Shown: one piece after another, positions 1 to 8,012 of the stretch
Numbering within the stretch: the stretch's first letter is position 1
Layout of the letters: the number at the start of each line of letters is the position of its first letter
Notes under the pieces: generated by a model
Databases searched by the model: none
What the model was told of the DNA's origin: nothing
What the model saw: the letters and a program-made list of their open reading frames with translations, nothing else
Program-made: the position numbers and the translations under genes
Source: UBA4417 sp031550085
GTDB lineage: Bacteria; Bacteroidota; Bacteroidia; Bacteroidales; UBA4417
NCBI GenBank assembly: GCA_031550085.1
Contig: JAVBOY010000029.1
Coordinates: 18,627 to 82,626 of the forward strand
Direction of reading: 5' to 3'
DNA length: 64,000 bases

Positions 1-1
1 T

Positions 2-742
2 GAAACCAAAAATATAAACTTCTATTACGGCGATTTTCATGCCCTGAAAAATATTAGCATGAAAATGAAGCCGAATACGGTAACCGCTTTCATCGGGCCC
101 TCGGGTTGCGGGAAATCAACATTTCTGCGCCTGCTTAACCGTATGAACGATTTGATTGATGGAACCCGATTGACGGGAGAATGCCTGATTCAGGGAGAAA
201 ACATCTATGGCAAATCGGTTCAGGTGGATGACCTGCGCAAAAAAGTCGGGATGGTATTCCAGAAACCCAATCCGTTTCCCAAGTCCATCTTCGAGAATGT
301 CGCTTACGGATTGCGGGTGAATGCGATGGGGGACAAAAAATTTATTACCCAAAGGGTGGAAGAATCGCTGGTTGCAGCAGCCCTATGGGATGAAGTAAAA
401 GACAAGTTGAAAAAATCGGCATTCGAATTATCCGGCGGACAACAGCAGCGGCTTTGCATTGCACGGGCATTGGCTGTTTCCCCTTCCATCCTGTTGATGG
501 ATGAGCCGGCCTCGGCACTCGATCCGATTTCGACTTCAAAAATCGAAGAACTGATTTATACCTTAAAACAAAACTATACCATCGTTATTGTTACACACAA
601 CATGCAACAAGCCGCCCGCGTGAGCGACCAAACCGGTTTCTTCATGCTGGGAGAACTCATCGAATTCAGCGATACCAAAAAGATGTTTTTGAATCCCGAA
701 AACCAACAAACCCAAAATTACATTACCGGACGATTCGGTTAA
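2..742 (+). CDS. pstB: PstB phosphate ABC transporter ATPase (5' end outside window)
   Basis: Cytoplasmic ATPase that powers the PstSCAB high-affinity phosphate importer. The reading frame is open from base 2, and the residues before the internal ATG at 59 (YYGDFHALKNIS) match the usual PstB N-terminus, so the true start lies upstream of the window. Seen: Walker A GPSGCGKS, the PstB-typical VFQKPNPFPKSI Q-loop region, signature LSGGQQQR, Walker B ILLMDEPASALD and H-loop VTHNM. phoU follows 87 bp downstream and a PhoB/PhoR-like pair comes next, so this is the end of a pst-pho locus with pstSCA presumably to the left. Confidence 0.96.
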   Translation, partial: ETKNINFYYGDFHALKNISMKMKPNTVTAFIGPSGCGKSTFLRLLNRMNDLIDGTRLTGECLIQGENIYGKSVQVDDLRKKVGMVFQKPNPFPKSIFENVAYGLRVNAMGDKKFITQRVEESLVAAALWDEVKDKLKKSAFELSGGQQQRLCIARALAVSPSILLMDEPASALDPISTSKIEELIYTLKQNYTIVIVTHNMQQAARVSDQTGFFMLGELIEFSDTKKMFLNPENQQTQNYITGRFG

Positions 743-783
743 TCAGTGGAAAGTTAAGAATGGAAAGTGGAAAATTAAATTCA

Positions 784-818
784 CTTTCAACTTTCAACTT
801 TCAACTTTCAACTTTCAA
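784..818 (+). repeat. Five tandem copies of a 7-bp word (CTTTCAA)
   Basis: Five perfect copies of CTTTCAA fill the pstB-phoU gap. They are preceded at about 753-780 by related words in the opposite orientation (GGAAAGTGG, GGAAAATT), so the spacer RNA could fold on itself. The same vocabulary recurs in other intergenic junctions of this window (37397-37478, 48621-48704, 52277-52451). Confidence 0.85.
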
Positions 819-829
819 CTAAAAATTTT

Positions 830-1498
830 ATGAAGTATACCGAAAAAGAACAACAATCACTAAAAGAAGAAGTCAACCAAATGTGGAAATTGGTTCTTTC
901 GCAACTCGAAAAAGCCAAGCAATCTTTTTTGAACAACGACATTGATCTGGCACGCGAAATCGTCAGCCGCGAAAAACGCGTGGATGCCTTTGAATTGAAA
1001 ATTGAGAGCGATTGTGAAAATTTCATTGCCTTATACAGTCCCGTTGCCATAGATTTACGCTTGGCCTTGTCGCTTATAAAAATCAGCAGCACCCTGGAAC
1101 GCATTGGTGATTTCACCGAAGGTGTTGCCCGCCATGTGATCGATGATGACTGCAATAAATTGGATGCACAACTCATTGAAGAACTCCAACTGGAGCAGAT
1201 GTTCGATACGCTGATCAGTATGCTGTCGGACGGATTTGTTGCACTGGAAAGCGAAAATACCAAAATATCGGGAAAAATTCTGGCAAAAGACGAAAATGTG
1301 GACAAAATCTACCGTGGTGCCCTCGATATTTTAACCGGATTTATGCAAAAGAATCCCGAATCCATCCGTTGCGGTTTGAAAATTCTTTTGTTGATCCGAA
1401 AGCTCGAGCGCATTGGCGACCATTGCAGCAATATTGTGGAAGAAATCGTTTTTTATGTAGATGCAAAAGTGTTGAAACACAGCGGCAGAAAAGCTTGA
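830..1498 (+). CDS. phoU: PhoU phosphate signalling protein
   Basis: Metal-binding helical protein that connects the Pst transporter with the PhoR kinase and keeps the Pho response off when phosphate is plentiful. It is 222 residues, the normal length, and consists of two PhoU three-helix repeats. Each repeat carries its metal-binding helix: TLERIGDFTEG in the first and KLERIGDHCSNIVEE in the second. The ATG at 830 follows the repeat spacer after pstB, and the response regulator begins 172 bp later. The intervening 1499-1670 contains no recognisable gene. Confidence 0.95.
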   Translation: MKYTEKEQQSLKEEVNQMWKLVLSQLEKAKQSFLNNDIDLAREIVSREKRVDAFELKIESDCENFIALYSPVAIDLRLALSLIKISSTLERIGDFTEGVARHVIDDDCNKLDAQLIEELQLEQMFDTLISMLSDGFVALESENTKISGKILAKDENVDKIYRGALDILTGFMQKNPESIRCGLKILLLIRKLERIGDHCSNIVEEIVFYVDAKVLKHSGRKA

Positions 1499-1670
1499 TG
1501 CCTTAATCAAATTCAGGAGCTTTATCCGGCCGGACTTTTGTATTTTTATCCATGTTTTAAAATTGCAATTGTACCGACAAAATCACCCACATAACTTAGA
1601 AAACAAATCAACGAATGAAATCGAAGTTCTGGTTTTATCCGTTTCCATCCGATGAAACAATTTATTACAA

Positions 1671-2393
1671 ATGGAGAAAATAGTATCCATAAAAAGCACA
1701 ACAATGCCTGATAAAATACTTATTGTCGACGACGACCAAAATATTTGCGAAATACTCGAATTTAACCTCAAAAATGAAGGATATGAGGTAGAATGCGTTT
1801 ACTCCGCCGAAGAAGCCCTGAAAAAACTCCCGTCCGGGTTCAAGCTGATTCTGCTCGATGTGATGATGGGCGGCATGTCGGGGTATAAAATGGCAGAAAA
1901 ACTGCGAAACGAAGGAAATACGATCCCCATCCTGTTTTTAACGGCAAAAGATACCGAAAACGATATGCTGACGGGATTTTCCGTTGGCGGTGATGACTAC
2001 ATTTCAAAACCCTTTTCAATCAAAGAAGTCATTGCCCGCGTAAAAGCCGTAGCCAAACGATTTCCGGTTGCAGGTAGCCCGCTTGCCGCAAATCCCGAAC
2101 GCAAACTCGTTTTTGACGATTTTATCATCGACCTGGAACGAAAAGAATTGATGGTAAAAGGAGAACAAATTATGCTCACAAAAACGGAATTCGAATTACT
2201 TGCCTTACTTGCCGAAAACCCCGAAAAACTCTTTTCGCGGGATGCCATTATTGATAAGATATGGAAAGAAACCCCTTACATCACTGAACGAACGGTGGAT
2301 GTCCACATCACGCGTTTGCGTAAAAAATTAGGCACGTATGCTTCGCTTATTGCAAACCGTTCGGGATACGGATACCGCTTTAACCGGATTTGA
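1671..2393 (+). CDS. OmpR/PhoB-family response regulator
   Basis: DNA-binding response regulator of a two-component system. An N-terminal receiver domain (phosphoacceptor aspartate in LILLDVMMGG, acidic pocket IVDDD, conserved lysine in YISKPFS) is followed by an OmpR-type winged helix (TKTEFELLALL, then ERTVDVHITRLRKKLG and GYGYRF). An internal ATG at 1704 (MPDKILIVDD) is an equally plausible start and gives a more typical N-terminus. The stop abuts the histidine kinase start region. Position directly after pstB-phoU makes it the probable PhoB of this organism, but the promoters it binds are not identified here. Confidence 0.9.
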   Translation: MEKIVSIKSTTMPDKILIVDDDQNICEILEFNLKNEGYEVECVYSAEEALKKLPSGFKLILLDVMMGGMSGYKMAEKLRNEGNTIPILFLTAKDTENDMLTGFSVGGDDYISKPFSIKEVIARVKAVAKRFPVAGSPLAANPERKLVFDDFIIDLERKELMVKGEQIMLTKTEFELLALLAENPEKLFSRDAIIDKIWKETPYITERTVDVHITRLRKKLGTYASLIANRSGYGYRFNRI

Positions 2394-2410
2394 AGAAAAA
2401 ACTAAACATC

Positions 2411-4135
2411 ATGAAACTACGTTACAAACAGCGATTATTCCTGTATTTTGCAATTATATTTGCCCTATTTACCGTGGGCGTAGCAGTATTTGAGCAATCA
2501 CGCGAAAAGACCTTCCGGACCGAAATGCTGGAAGAAAAACTGGATGCCTATACCGAAATTGTCCATGCTGCTTTAGCCGGTAAAACAACCTGTCCGGCTC
2601 CGGTATTGGACAGCCTGATGCCGTTGTTGCCGCAAAACATCCGCCTGAGTTTTATAGATAAAAAAGGAAACGTATTGTTTGATAACTCGCTCAAAGACCT
2701 GTCTGTATTGGAAAATCATGCCCACCGGCCTGAAATTATGGCTGCGCTCGAGCAGGGAAAAGGAACGGATATCCGTGTTTCGGCCTCGAACAACAAAAAA
2801 TACCTTTATTACGCCAAAAGTTTTGGCAACTATTACATCCGTGTGGCATTGCCTTACGATATACAAACGCAACGATTCCTCAAAACGGACAACCTGTTTT
2901 TATACTTTATCCTGGCGCTTTTTGTGATTGTACTGTTGTTGTTGAATGTGGTGACAAACCGTTTTGGAAAATCCGTCCGGCAACTTCGCGATTTTGTCAT
3001 GCTTTCCGGTAAGGACGACGCGGCGGTGCCGGAAATTAATTTCCCTAGAGACGAATTGGGTGAAATCGGAAGTAAAATCACCGAAAGCTACCGCCTGTTA
3101 AAAGACAGCCAAAAGAAAATTGCACAAGAACACCAAAAACTGTTGCAGCACATCCATACATCCGAAGAAGGCATTTGCTTTTTTACCGAAGAGCGGAAAG
3201 TAGAACTTTACAACGGTCTGTTCATTCAATACCTCAACACCATTACAGACGAACCCAACAGCGATCCCTCCGCCGTATTTGGCGATCCTGCTTTCAACGA
3301 AATGAACCGCTTTTTATCGGAAAATACAGGCAACTATTTTGAAACACAAATCAAAAAACAAGGCAAAAGTTTTTCCCTTTACTTGAATATTTTTGAAGAC
3401 AAAGGATTTGAAATTATCCTGAACGACATCACCAGCCAGGAAAAAACCCGTTTACTCAAGCAGGAAATGACCGGCAACATTGCCCACGAATTGCGCACCC
3501 CTGTTACCAGCATCCGGGGGTATCTCGAAACCGTATTAGAGCAGCCCCTGGATAAAGAAAAGAAGCAGTATTTTGTGACGCAGGCTTACAAACAAGCCAT
3601 CGTACTTTCGGAATTGATTCAGGATATAGGATTGATCACCAAAATGGAAGAAGTCCCGCAAATGTTCAAACTGGAGGCCGTCGATATCGACCGGTTGCTC
3701 CGGACGCTGAAAGAAGATTTGTCGTTGCTGTTGCAGGAAAGGAAGATCAATATGGATTGGACGATTCCTGAAAACCTCATCATGACAGGCAATTACCACT
3801 TGTTATATGCTGTTTTCCGGAACCTTACGGATAACGTGATACGCTATGCCGGCGAAAACATAGCCATTCGCATTAGCAAATACAATGAAGACAAAGATTT
3901 CTGTTATTTTTCATTTTACGATACGGGTACCGGTATATCCGGCGAAAACCATTTGAACCGTTTGTTTGAACGTTTCTACCGGATCAACGAGGGACGTACG
4001 CGCGATACCGGCGGTTCCGGGTTGGGTTTGTCGATTGTGAAAAACGCCATTGCATTCCACAAAGGAACCATTGTCGCTAAAAACAGGACGGAAGGCGGAC
4101 TTGAATTTCTATTCAAATTGAAAAAAAATCTTTGA
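2411..4135 (+). CDS. PhoR-like sensor histidine kinase
   Basis: Membrane sensor kinase partner of the preceding regulator. Seen: a TM helix near residues 8-25, an extracytoplasmic sensor region, a second TM around 155-175 (FILALFVIVLLLLNVV), a linker, then the HisKA phosphoacceptor helix with NIAHELRTPVTSIRGY. The ATPase domain follows with N box NLTDNVIRYA, G1 DTGTGIS and G2 GGSGLGLSIVKN. A TTG at 2390 overlapping the regulator's stop could add seven residues; ATG 2411 is preferred because it starts directly before the TM segment. Phosphate sensing is inferred from gene context. Confidence 0.9.
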   Translation: MKLRYKQRLFLYFAIIFALFTVGVAVFEQSREKTFRTEMLEEKLDAYTEIVHAALAGKTTCPAPVLDSLMPLLPQNIRLSFIDKKGNVLFDNSLKDLSVLENHAHRPEIMAALEQGKGTDIRVSASNNKKYLYYAKSFGNYYIRVALPYDIQTQRFLKTDNLFLYFILALFVIVLLLLNVVTNRFGKSVRQLRDFVMLSGKDDAAVPEINFPRDELGEIGSKITESYRLLKDSQKKIAQEHQKLLQHIHTSEEGICFFTEERKVELYNGLFIQYLNTITDEPNSDPSAVFGDPAFNEMNRFLSENTGNYFETQIKKQGKSFSLYLNIFEDKGFEIILNDITSQEKTRLLKQEMTGNIAHELRTPVTSIRGYLETVLEQPLDKEKKQYFVTQAYKQAIVLSELIQDIGLITKMEEVPQMFKLEAVDIDRLLRTLKEDLSLLLQERKINMDWTIPENLIMTGNYHLLYAVFRNLTDNVIRYAGENIAIRISKYNEDKDFCYFSFYDTGTGISGENHLNRLFERFYRINEGRTRDTGGSGLGLSIVKNAIAFHKGTIVAKNRTEGGLEFLFKLKKNL

Positions 4136-4465
4136 GGGTGAGTCCCCCCCCCTTGAAAACACAATAAAAGTGTTGTAACGTTCAAATACCATTTTTACGA
4201 TTCCTCAAACGTTTGTTTTGTCAAACTGGCGACCAATCCGTTTTACGGAAGCGTTGTGAAATCGCTTTATGATGAGCTTTAACGCTTTCGGTAAGTTTTA
4301 TTCTTTACCCCAGAGGTTACCCCTGTTTTTCTTACATTTGCATTCAAATGCAAAAGGTAGATTCCTCACCGACACAAATCGATTTAATAAAATATTAATA
4401 TTCAGATAATCATTTTATTCCAGTCGTTAAATATTTACACGAATTATTCATTAAAATTTCTAACC
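4136..4465. other. 330-bp intergenic region, kinase to M49-like peptidase
   Basis: No gene seen. It starts with a run of nine C (4144-4152), then a weak hairpin around AACAC/GTGTT (4159-4175). A candidate promoter with an overlapping dyad is at 4333-4354. The rest is AT-rich and unremarkable. Confidence 0.6.
4333..4354 (+). promoter_or_regulatory. TACATTTG promoter element overlapping an 8+2+8 dyad
   Basis: TACATTTG at 4333-4340 matches the Bacteroidetes -7 consensus TAnnTTTG for the downstream peptidase gene. Bases 4337-4354 form a perfect inverted repeat, TTTGCATT-CA-AATGCAAA. A two-base centre suits a protein-binding dyad better than an RNA hairpin. No TTG is present at the expected -33 position, which would fit an activator-dependent promoter. 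Confidence 0.45.
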
Positions 4466-6124
4466 ATGTTCCGGAGATTAACCCTTGTAGCGACAATTGT
4501 TTTGGTTGTAGCAATTGCTTTTACATCCTGCAAAAGCAAACAAAAAAATCAACAAACCGATGAAAATCAAGTAAGTGAAATGCAAAAGAAAGTAAATGCG
4601 TACATTTCGGTCAAGCTCACCACCGACTTGAGCAAGCTGACTGGAAAAGAAAAACAAATGATTCCCATCCTGATGGAAGTAGCCCAAATTATGGACGATT
4701 TATTTTGGAAGCAAACACTGGCGGAACCCAAAGATGAGTTTCTGGCTAAAATCACCGATACGGCAGCCCGTCGTTTTGCGGAAATCAATTATGGTCCCTG
4801 GGATCGTTTGGATGACAACAAACCGTTTATTGACGGTTTCGGCGTGAAACCCGAAGGAGCCAACTATTACCCCGCCGACATGACCAAGGAAGAATTCGAA
4901 AAATGGAAAGATCCCAACAAACAAAACCTGTATACGGTTATCCGCCGTCAAGCCGATGGAAAACTGAAAAGCATTTGGTTTCATGATGAATATGCCGGAG
5001 GCTTGAAAAAAGCTTCGGAACTTTTATTGCAGGCAGCGGAATTAGCCGAAGATTCCGGATTGAAAAACTACTTGACGCTTCGCGCAAAAGCGTTGACGAC
5101 AAGCAACTATTTCCCCAGCGATATGGCTTGGATGGATATGAAAACCAATACCATCGATTTTGTGGTCGGGCCCATTGAAAATTACGAAGATGCCTTATTT
5201 GGTTACAAAACCGCTTTTGAAGGCGCTTTACTGGTAAAAGACAAAGAATGGAGCCAAAAATTATCCCATTTTGCAGCTTTGTTACCCGAATTGCAAAAAC
5301 AACTTCCCGTCGATCTGAAGTACAAACAAGAAACCCCCGGTTCGAACAGCGATTTGAATGCATACGACATCATTTATAACTCGGGACATGCCAACGAAGG
5401 CAGTAAAACCATTGCCATCAATTTACCCAACGATGAAAAAGTGCAATTGGCAAAGGGTTCGCGCCGCCTGCAACTGAAAAATGCCATGAAAGCGAAATTC
5501 GACTACATTTTGATGCCGATTGCCAACGAATTGATGTCACCCGATCAAATAAAGAATGTCAAATTCGATGCCTTTTTCAGCAATGTAATGTTCCACGAAG
5601 TCGCCCACGGCCTGGGAATAAAAAATACCATCAACGGGAAAGGAAATACCCGCGAAGCCTTGAAAGAATGCTATTCTTCCATCGAAGAAGCCAAAGCCGA
5701 TATTTTGGGTTTGTTCCTTGCCACCAAGTTGATTGAAATGGGAGAAATCAAAGATTTAAGCATCGAAGATTGCTACGTTACCTTTATGGCCGGCATTTTC
5801 CGTTCCGTACGTTTTGGAGCGGCCAGTGCACACGGGAAAGCCAACATGATGTGTTTCAATTTGTTCGAAGAAAAAGGAGCATTTACCCACGATGCCGACG
5901 GCAAATATCTGGTTGATTTTTCAAAAATGAAAACAGCGGTCGACGAATGGGCTTCCATTATTCTGCAATTCCAAGGCGAAGGCGATTATGAAGGCTTGAA
6001 AGCATACATTGCAAAAAATGGTACCATCCACGAAAAACTGCAAAAAGATTTGGATCAAATTAAAGAAGCCAACATTCCTTTGGACATCGTTTACGAACAG
6101 GGCGCAAAAGTCTTGGGACTGTAA
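4466..6124 (+). CDS. M49-like zinc metallopeptidase, lipoprotein
   Basis: Probable membrane-anchored dipeptidyl-peptidase III-like enzyme. The N-terminus is a lipoprotein signal with lipobox FTSC around residues 19-22. The zinc site reads NVMFHEVAHGLG (His377, Glu378, His381), followed about 30 residues later by SSIEEAKADILG, which corresponds to the second M49 metal motif (EExxAD). At 552 residues it is shorter than animal DPP III. Family members in Bacteroidetes are sometimes annotated as Zn-dependent hydrolase or, wrongly, dihydrofolate reductase. The first motif is HExxH rather than the classical HExxxH of M49. Substrate unknown. The gene stands alone and ends at a strong bidirectional terminator. 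Confidence 0.75.
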   Translation: MFRRLTLVATIVLVVAIAFTSCKSKQKNQQTDENQVSEMQKKVNAYISVKLTTDLSKLTGKEKQMIPILMEVAQIMDDLFWKQTLAEPKDEFLAKITDTAARRFAEINYGPWDRLDDNKPFIDGFGVKPEGANYYPADMTKEEFEKWKDPNKQNLYTVIRRQADGKLKSIWFHDEYAGGLKKASELLLQAAELAEDSGLKNYLTLRAKALTTSNYFPSDMAWMDMKTNTIDFVVGPIENYEDALFGYKTAFEGALLVKDKEWSQKLSHFAALLPELQKQLPVDLKYKQETPGSNSDLNAYDIIYNSGHANEGSKTIAINLPNDEKVQLAKGSRRLQLKNAMKAKFDYILMPIANELMSPDQIKNVKFDAFFSNVMFHEVAHGLGIKNTINGKGNTREALKECYSSIEEAKADILGLFLATKLIEMGEIKDLSIEDCYVTFMAGIFRSVRFGAASAHGKANMMCFNLFEEKGAFTHDADGKYLVDFSKMKTAVDEWASIILQFQGEGDYEGLKAYIAKNGTIHEKLQKDLDQIKEANIPLDIVYEQGAKVLGL

Positions 6125-6143
6125 AAAACAAAACGATTATTCT

Positions 6144-6180
6144 TGAGGCTGCCTGACTTAGGCAGCCTCATTTGTTTTTA
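6144..6180. terminator. Bidirectional rho-independent terminator
   Basis: A perfect 11-bp stem (6144-6154 with 6160-6170, loop GACTT) is followed by TTTGTTTTTA on the plus side and flanked by an A-rich tract on the other side. It sits between the convergent M49-like and DUF2252 genes and serves both. Confidence 0.9.
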
Positions 6181-7530
6181 AATATTGGAAACCTCTTCCT
6201 CCGAAGCAATCACCAAATGCCCTTTTTTAATAGCATTCATAAAACTCTGGTAGTCCCGTTCCGTCTGATCTGCATAAGTGATGGCAAAATCGGCCAATAC
6301 CGTTTCCATTTGGTCGCTTTTCCCCAAATACCCCGCCAAAAAAGCCCCGTTTGAAGTTTTTACATGAGCGCGTGCCAACATTTGCCCGCACAAACGTGCA
6401 TAGCCCAAAAGAATTTCCGCATCGAAAAACTCGATTCTCGGCGCCAATTTCCGGTCCCGAAGTTGCCGGATGTAAAAATGGCGACCCTCCGGACCCGTTG
6501 ACCATCCTAAAAAAATATCGCTGGCGGCTTGTACCAGCCGTTGCCCTTCAATTACCCGCCGTCCCTGATGTTTGTAATTCTTTTTTTTCGAATAGTCTTC
6601 CAACGCACTATGCCGGGCTTCTTTCACCTGCAAAAACAACGGCTCGTTGCTTTCATTCATCAGTAGAGCCACATAACACCTTGTTCCCACGCTGCCGACG
6701 CCCACTACTTTCAATACCACATCCACCAATTTGTACTGGTTGAAAAGATACTGCCGGTCGGTATTGATGGTTTTCCGGTAAATTCCAAAAAAATTTTCCA
6801 GCAACTTTCGATGTTCGTTCATATTTGCCGGATGATAAATCAACGGTTTTTGATCGGTAATTTCATAGCTCCCCAACACACTTTGGGTAATTTCGTAAAA
6901 AACGCTGTCGTGCGTGATTCGCTCCGCCCGCCGGATCGCCTGATCCATAAGTTCTTTAACATGCCTGTTTTTAATGGAATTTCGAATCGCTTTGATATCA
7001 AATTTCATATACCACAAATCAAGCAGCGTCATTTTCGAAAAGTCAAGAACAGATTTCCGGTAAGATTGCCCCAATGCGTAAGTCAACTCTTTTGCCAGAG
7101 CATCGCTCATACCCAAATGGCGGGTTGCCAATACGAAACTTGCCGCCAGGCGCTTTACATCCCATTCCCACGAAGCCGGATAGGTTTCATCGAAATCATT
7201 GATATCGAACACAAGATTCCGTTCCGGAGTAGCATACCCCCCGAAATTCATCAAATGACAATCGCCGATGGCTTGCACTAAAATGTTGGAACGTTCGGCG
7301 GCCCCCAAGTCGTGAGCCATCATTCCGGCCGTACCGCGGTAAAATGAAAAAGGCGAAGCGCTCATCCGGAAATGACGCAACGGAATTAAATTTTCCAACC
7401 GGTCATGGTTGGTGCGTTTTAACATCTCTTCCACCGACAATCGATTTGCCGGAGGCTCCCAGTTCATCAGACTTTTATGGCTTATTTTTTTACGGAAAGC
7501 TTTTCCTCTTTTATATATTTCCCGATACAT
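6178..7530 (-). CDS. DUF2252 family protein (protein-kinase-like fold)
   Basis: Cytoplasmic protein of unknown substrate. It contains the DUF2252 landmarks GDCHLMNFGG and, shortly after, DINDFDETYPASWEWDVKRL; the H..N and D.D residues resemble the catalytic loop and metal site of aminoglycoside-phosphotransferase-like kinases. The frame stays open upstream to a TTG at 7707, but that codon lies inside a hairpin and the extra 59 residues are low-complexity. ATG 7530 (MYREIYKRGK) is therefore taken as the start, giving about 450 residues, normal for the family. Small-molecule kinase activity is inference only. Confidence 0.8.
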   Translation of the reverse strand: MYREIYKRGKAFRKKISHKSLMNWEPPANRLSVEEMLKRTNHDRLENLIPLRHFRMSASPFSFYRGTAGMMAHDLGAAERSNILVQAIGDCHLMNFGGYATPERNLVFDINDFDETYPASWEWDVKRLAASFVLATRHLGMSDALAKELTYALGQSYRKSVLDFSKMTLLDLWYMKFDIKAIRNSIKNRHVKELMDQAIRRAERITHDSVFYEITQSVLGSYEITDQKPLIYHPANMNEHRKLLENFFGIYRKTINTDRQYLFNQYKLVDVVLKVVGVGSVGTRCYVALLMNESNEPLFLQVKEARHSALEDYSKKKNYKHQGRRVIEGQRLVQAASDIFLGWSTGPEGRHFYIRQLRDRKLAPRIEFFDAEILLGYARLCGQMLARAHVKTSNGAFLAGYLGKSDQMETVLADFAITYADQTERDYQSFMNAIKKGHLVIASEEEVSNI

Positions 7531-7686
7531 AACTAAAAAACAAGGATTTTCAAAAAAAGAACAATGAAGAATCTTTTTTGATTCTTGTATTTTGAAAAAA
7601 TTGGGTTGTACGGAAAAAAGTTTACTGGGAAAATGAAAGTCCTGTTTGGAAAAAACCAGAAGAGAAGGAGGGACCAATACAAAAAA

Positions 7687-7714
7687 AATATCCTTGCATT
7701 TATACAAGGATATT
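7687..7714. terminator. Hairpin with T tract upstream of the DUF2252 gene
   Basis: A 10-bp perfect stem (7687-7696 with 7705-7714) is followed on the minus strand by eight or more T and on the plus strand by TTTTATTATT. No gene upstream needs it. It is either a leader attenuator of the DUF2252 gene or a relic. Confidence 0.45.
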
Positions 7715-8012
7715 TTATTATTAACCCAAAAACCCTAGAATGAAAAAATTATAAAACAATCTAAGGCTGAAAACTGCTAAGAAAAATCTTAGCGAGTTGA
7801 AACCAAAAACCCAATTAGTTATTCGCAAATACCATGCCAAAAAACATCGAAAAAAGGAACTTAAGAAATATTATTTTATGGAGTCATGGAATTTATTTTC
7901 CTTATTTCAACAACCCGTAAAATAGTTATTTCCAATAAAAAACAAGTCCCAACTTGCAGGTTCAATAAGAAAATGGGGAAAATCCTTCGTATCTTTGCCG
8001 AAATTTTCAGCA
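7715..8012. other. Divergent intergenic region before the RluB-like gene
   Basis: AT-rich with no supported gene. It holds a 6-bp hairpin (7776-7793, GCTAAG/CTTAGC). TATCTTTG at 7990-7997 is a -7-type promoter element for the RluB-like gene. Because that element contains the TTG at 7995, the in-frame TTG start is unlikely and ATG 8013 is favoured. Confidence 0.5.

Noticed and set aside
784..818. The CTTTCAA array and other junction repeats as CRISPR.
   Set aside because: Units are 7 bp, directly abutting, without spacers, and no cas genes are present.
4144..4152. Run of nine C as a phase-variation tract.
   Set aside because: It is outside any coding region, after the kinase stop, and not positioned in a promoter spacer.
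7531..7707. N-terminal extension of the DUF2252 protein to a TTG at 7707.
   Set aside because: The TTG lies in a hairpin, the extra 59 residues are low-complexity and the family start fits ATG 7530.
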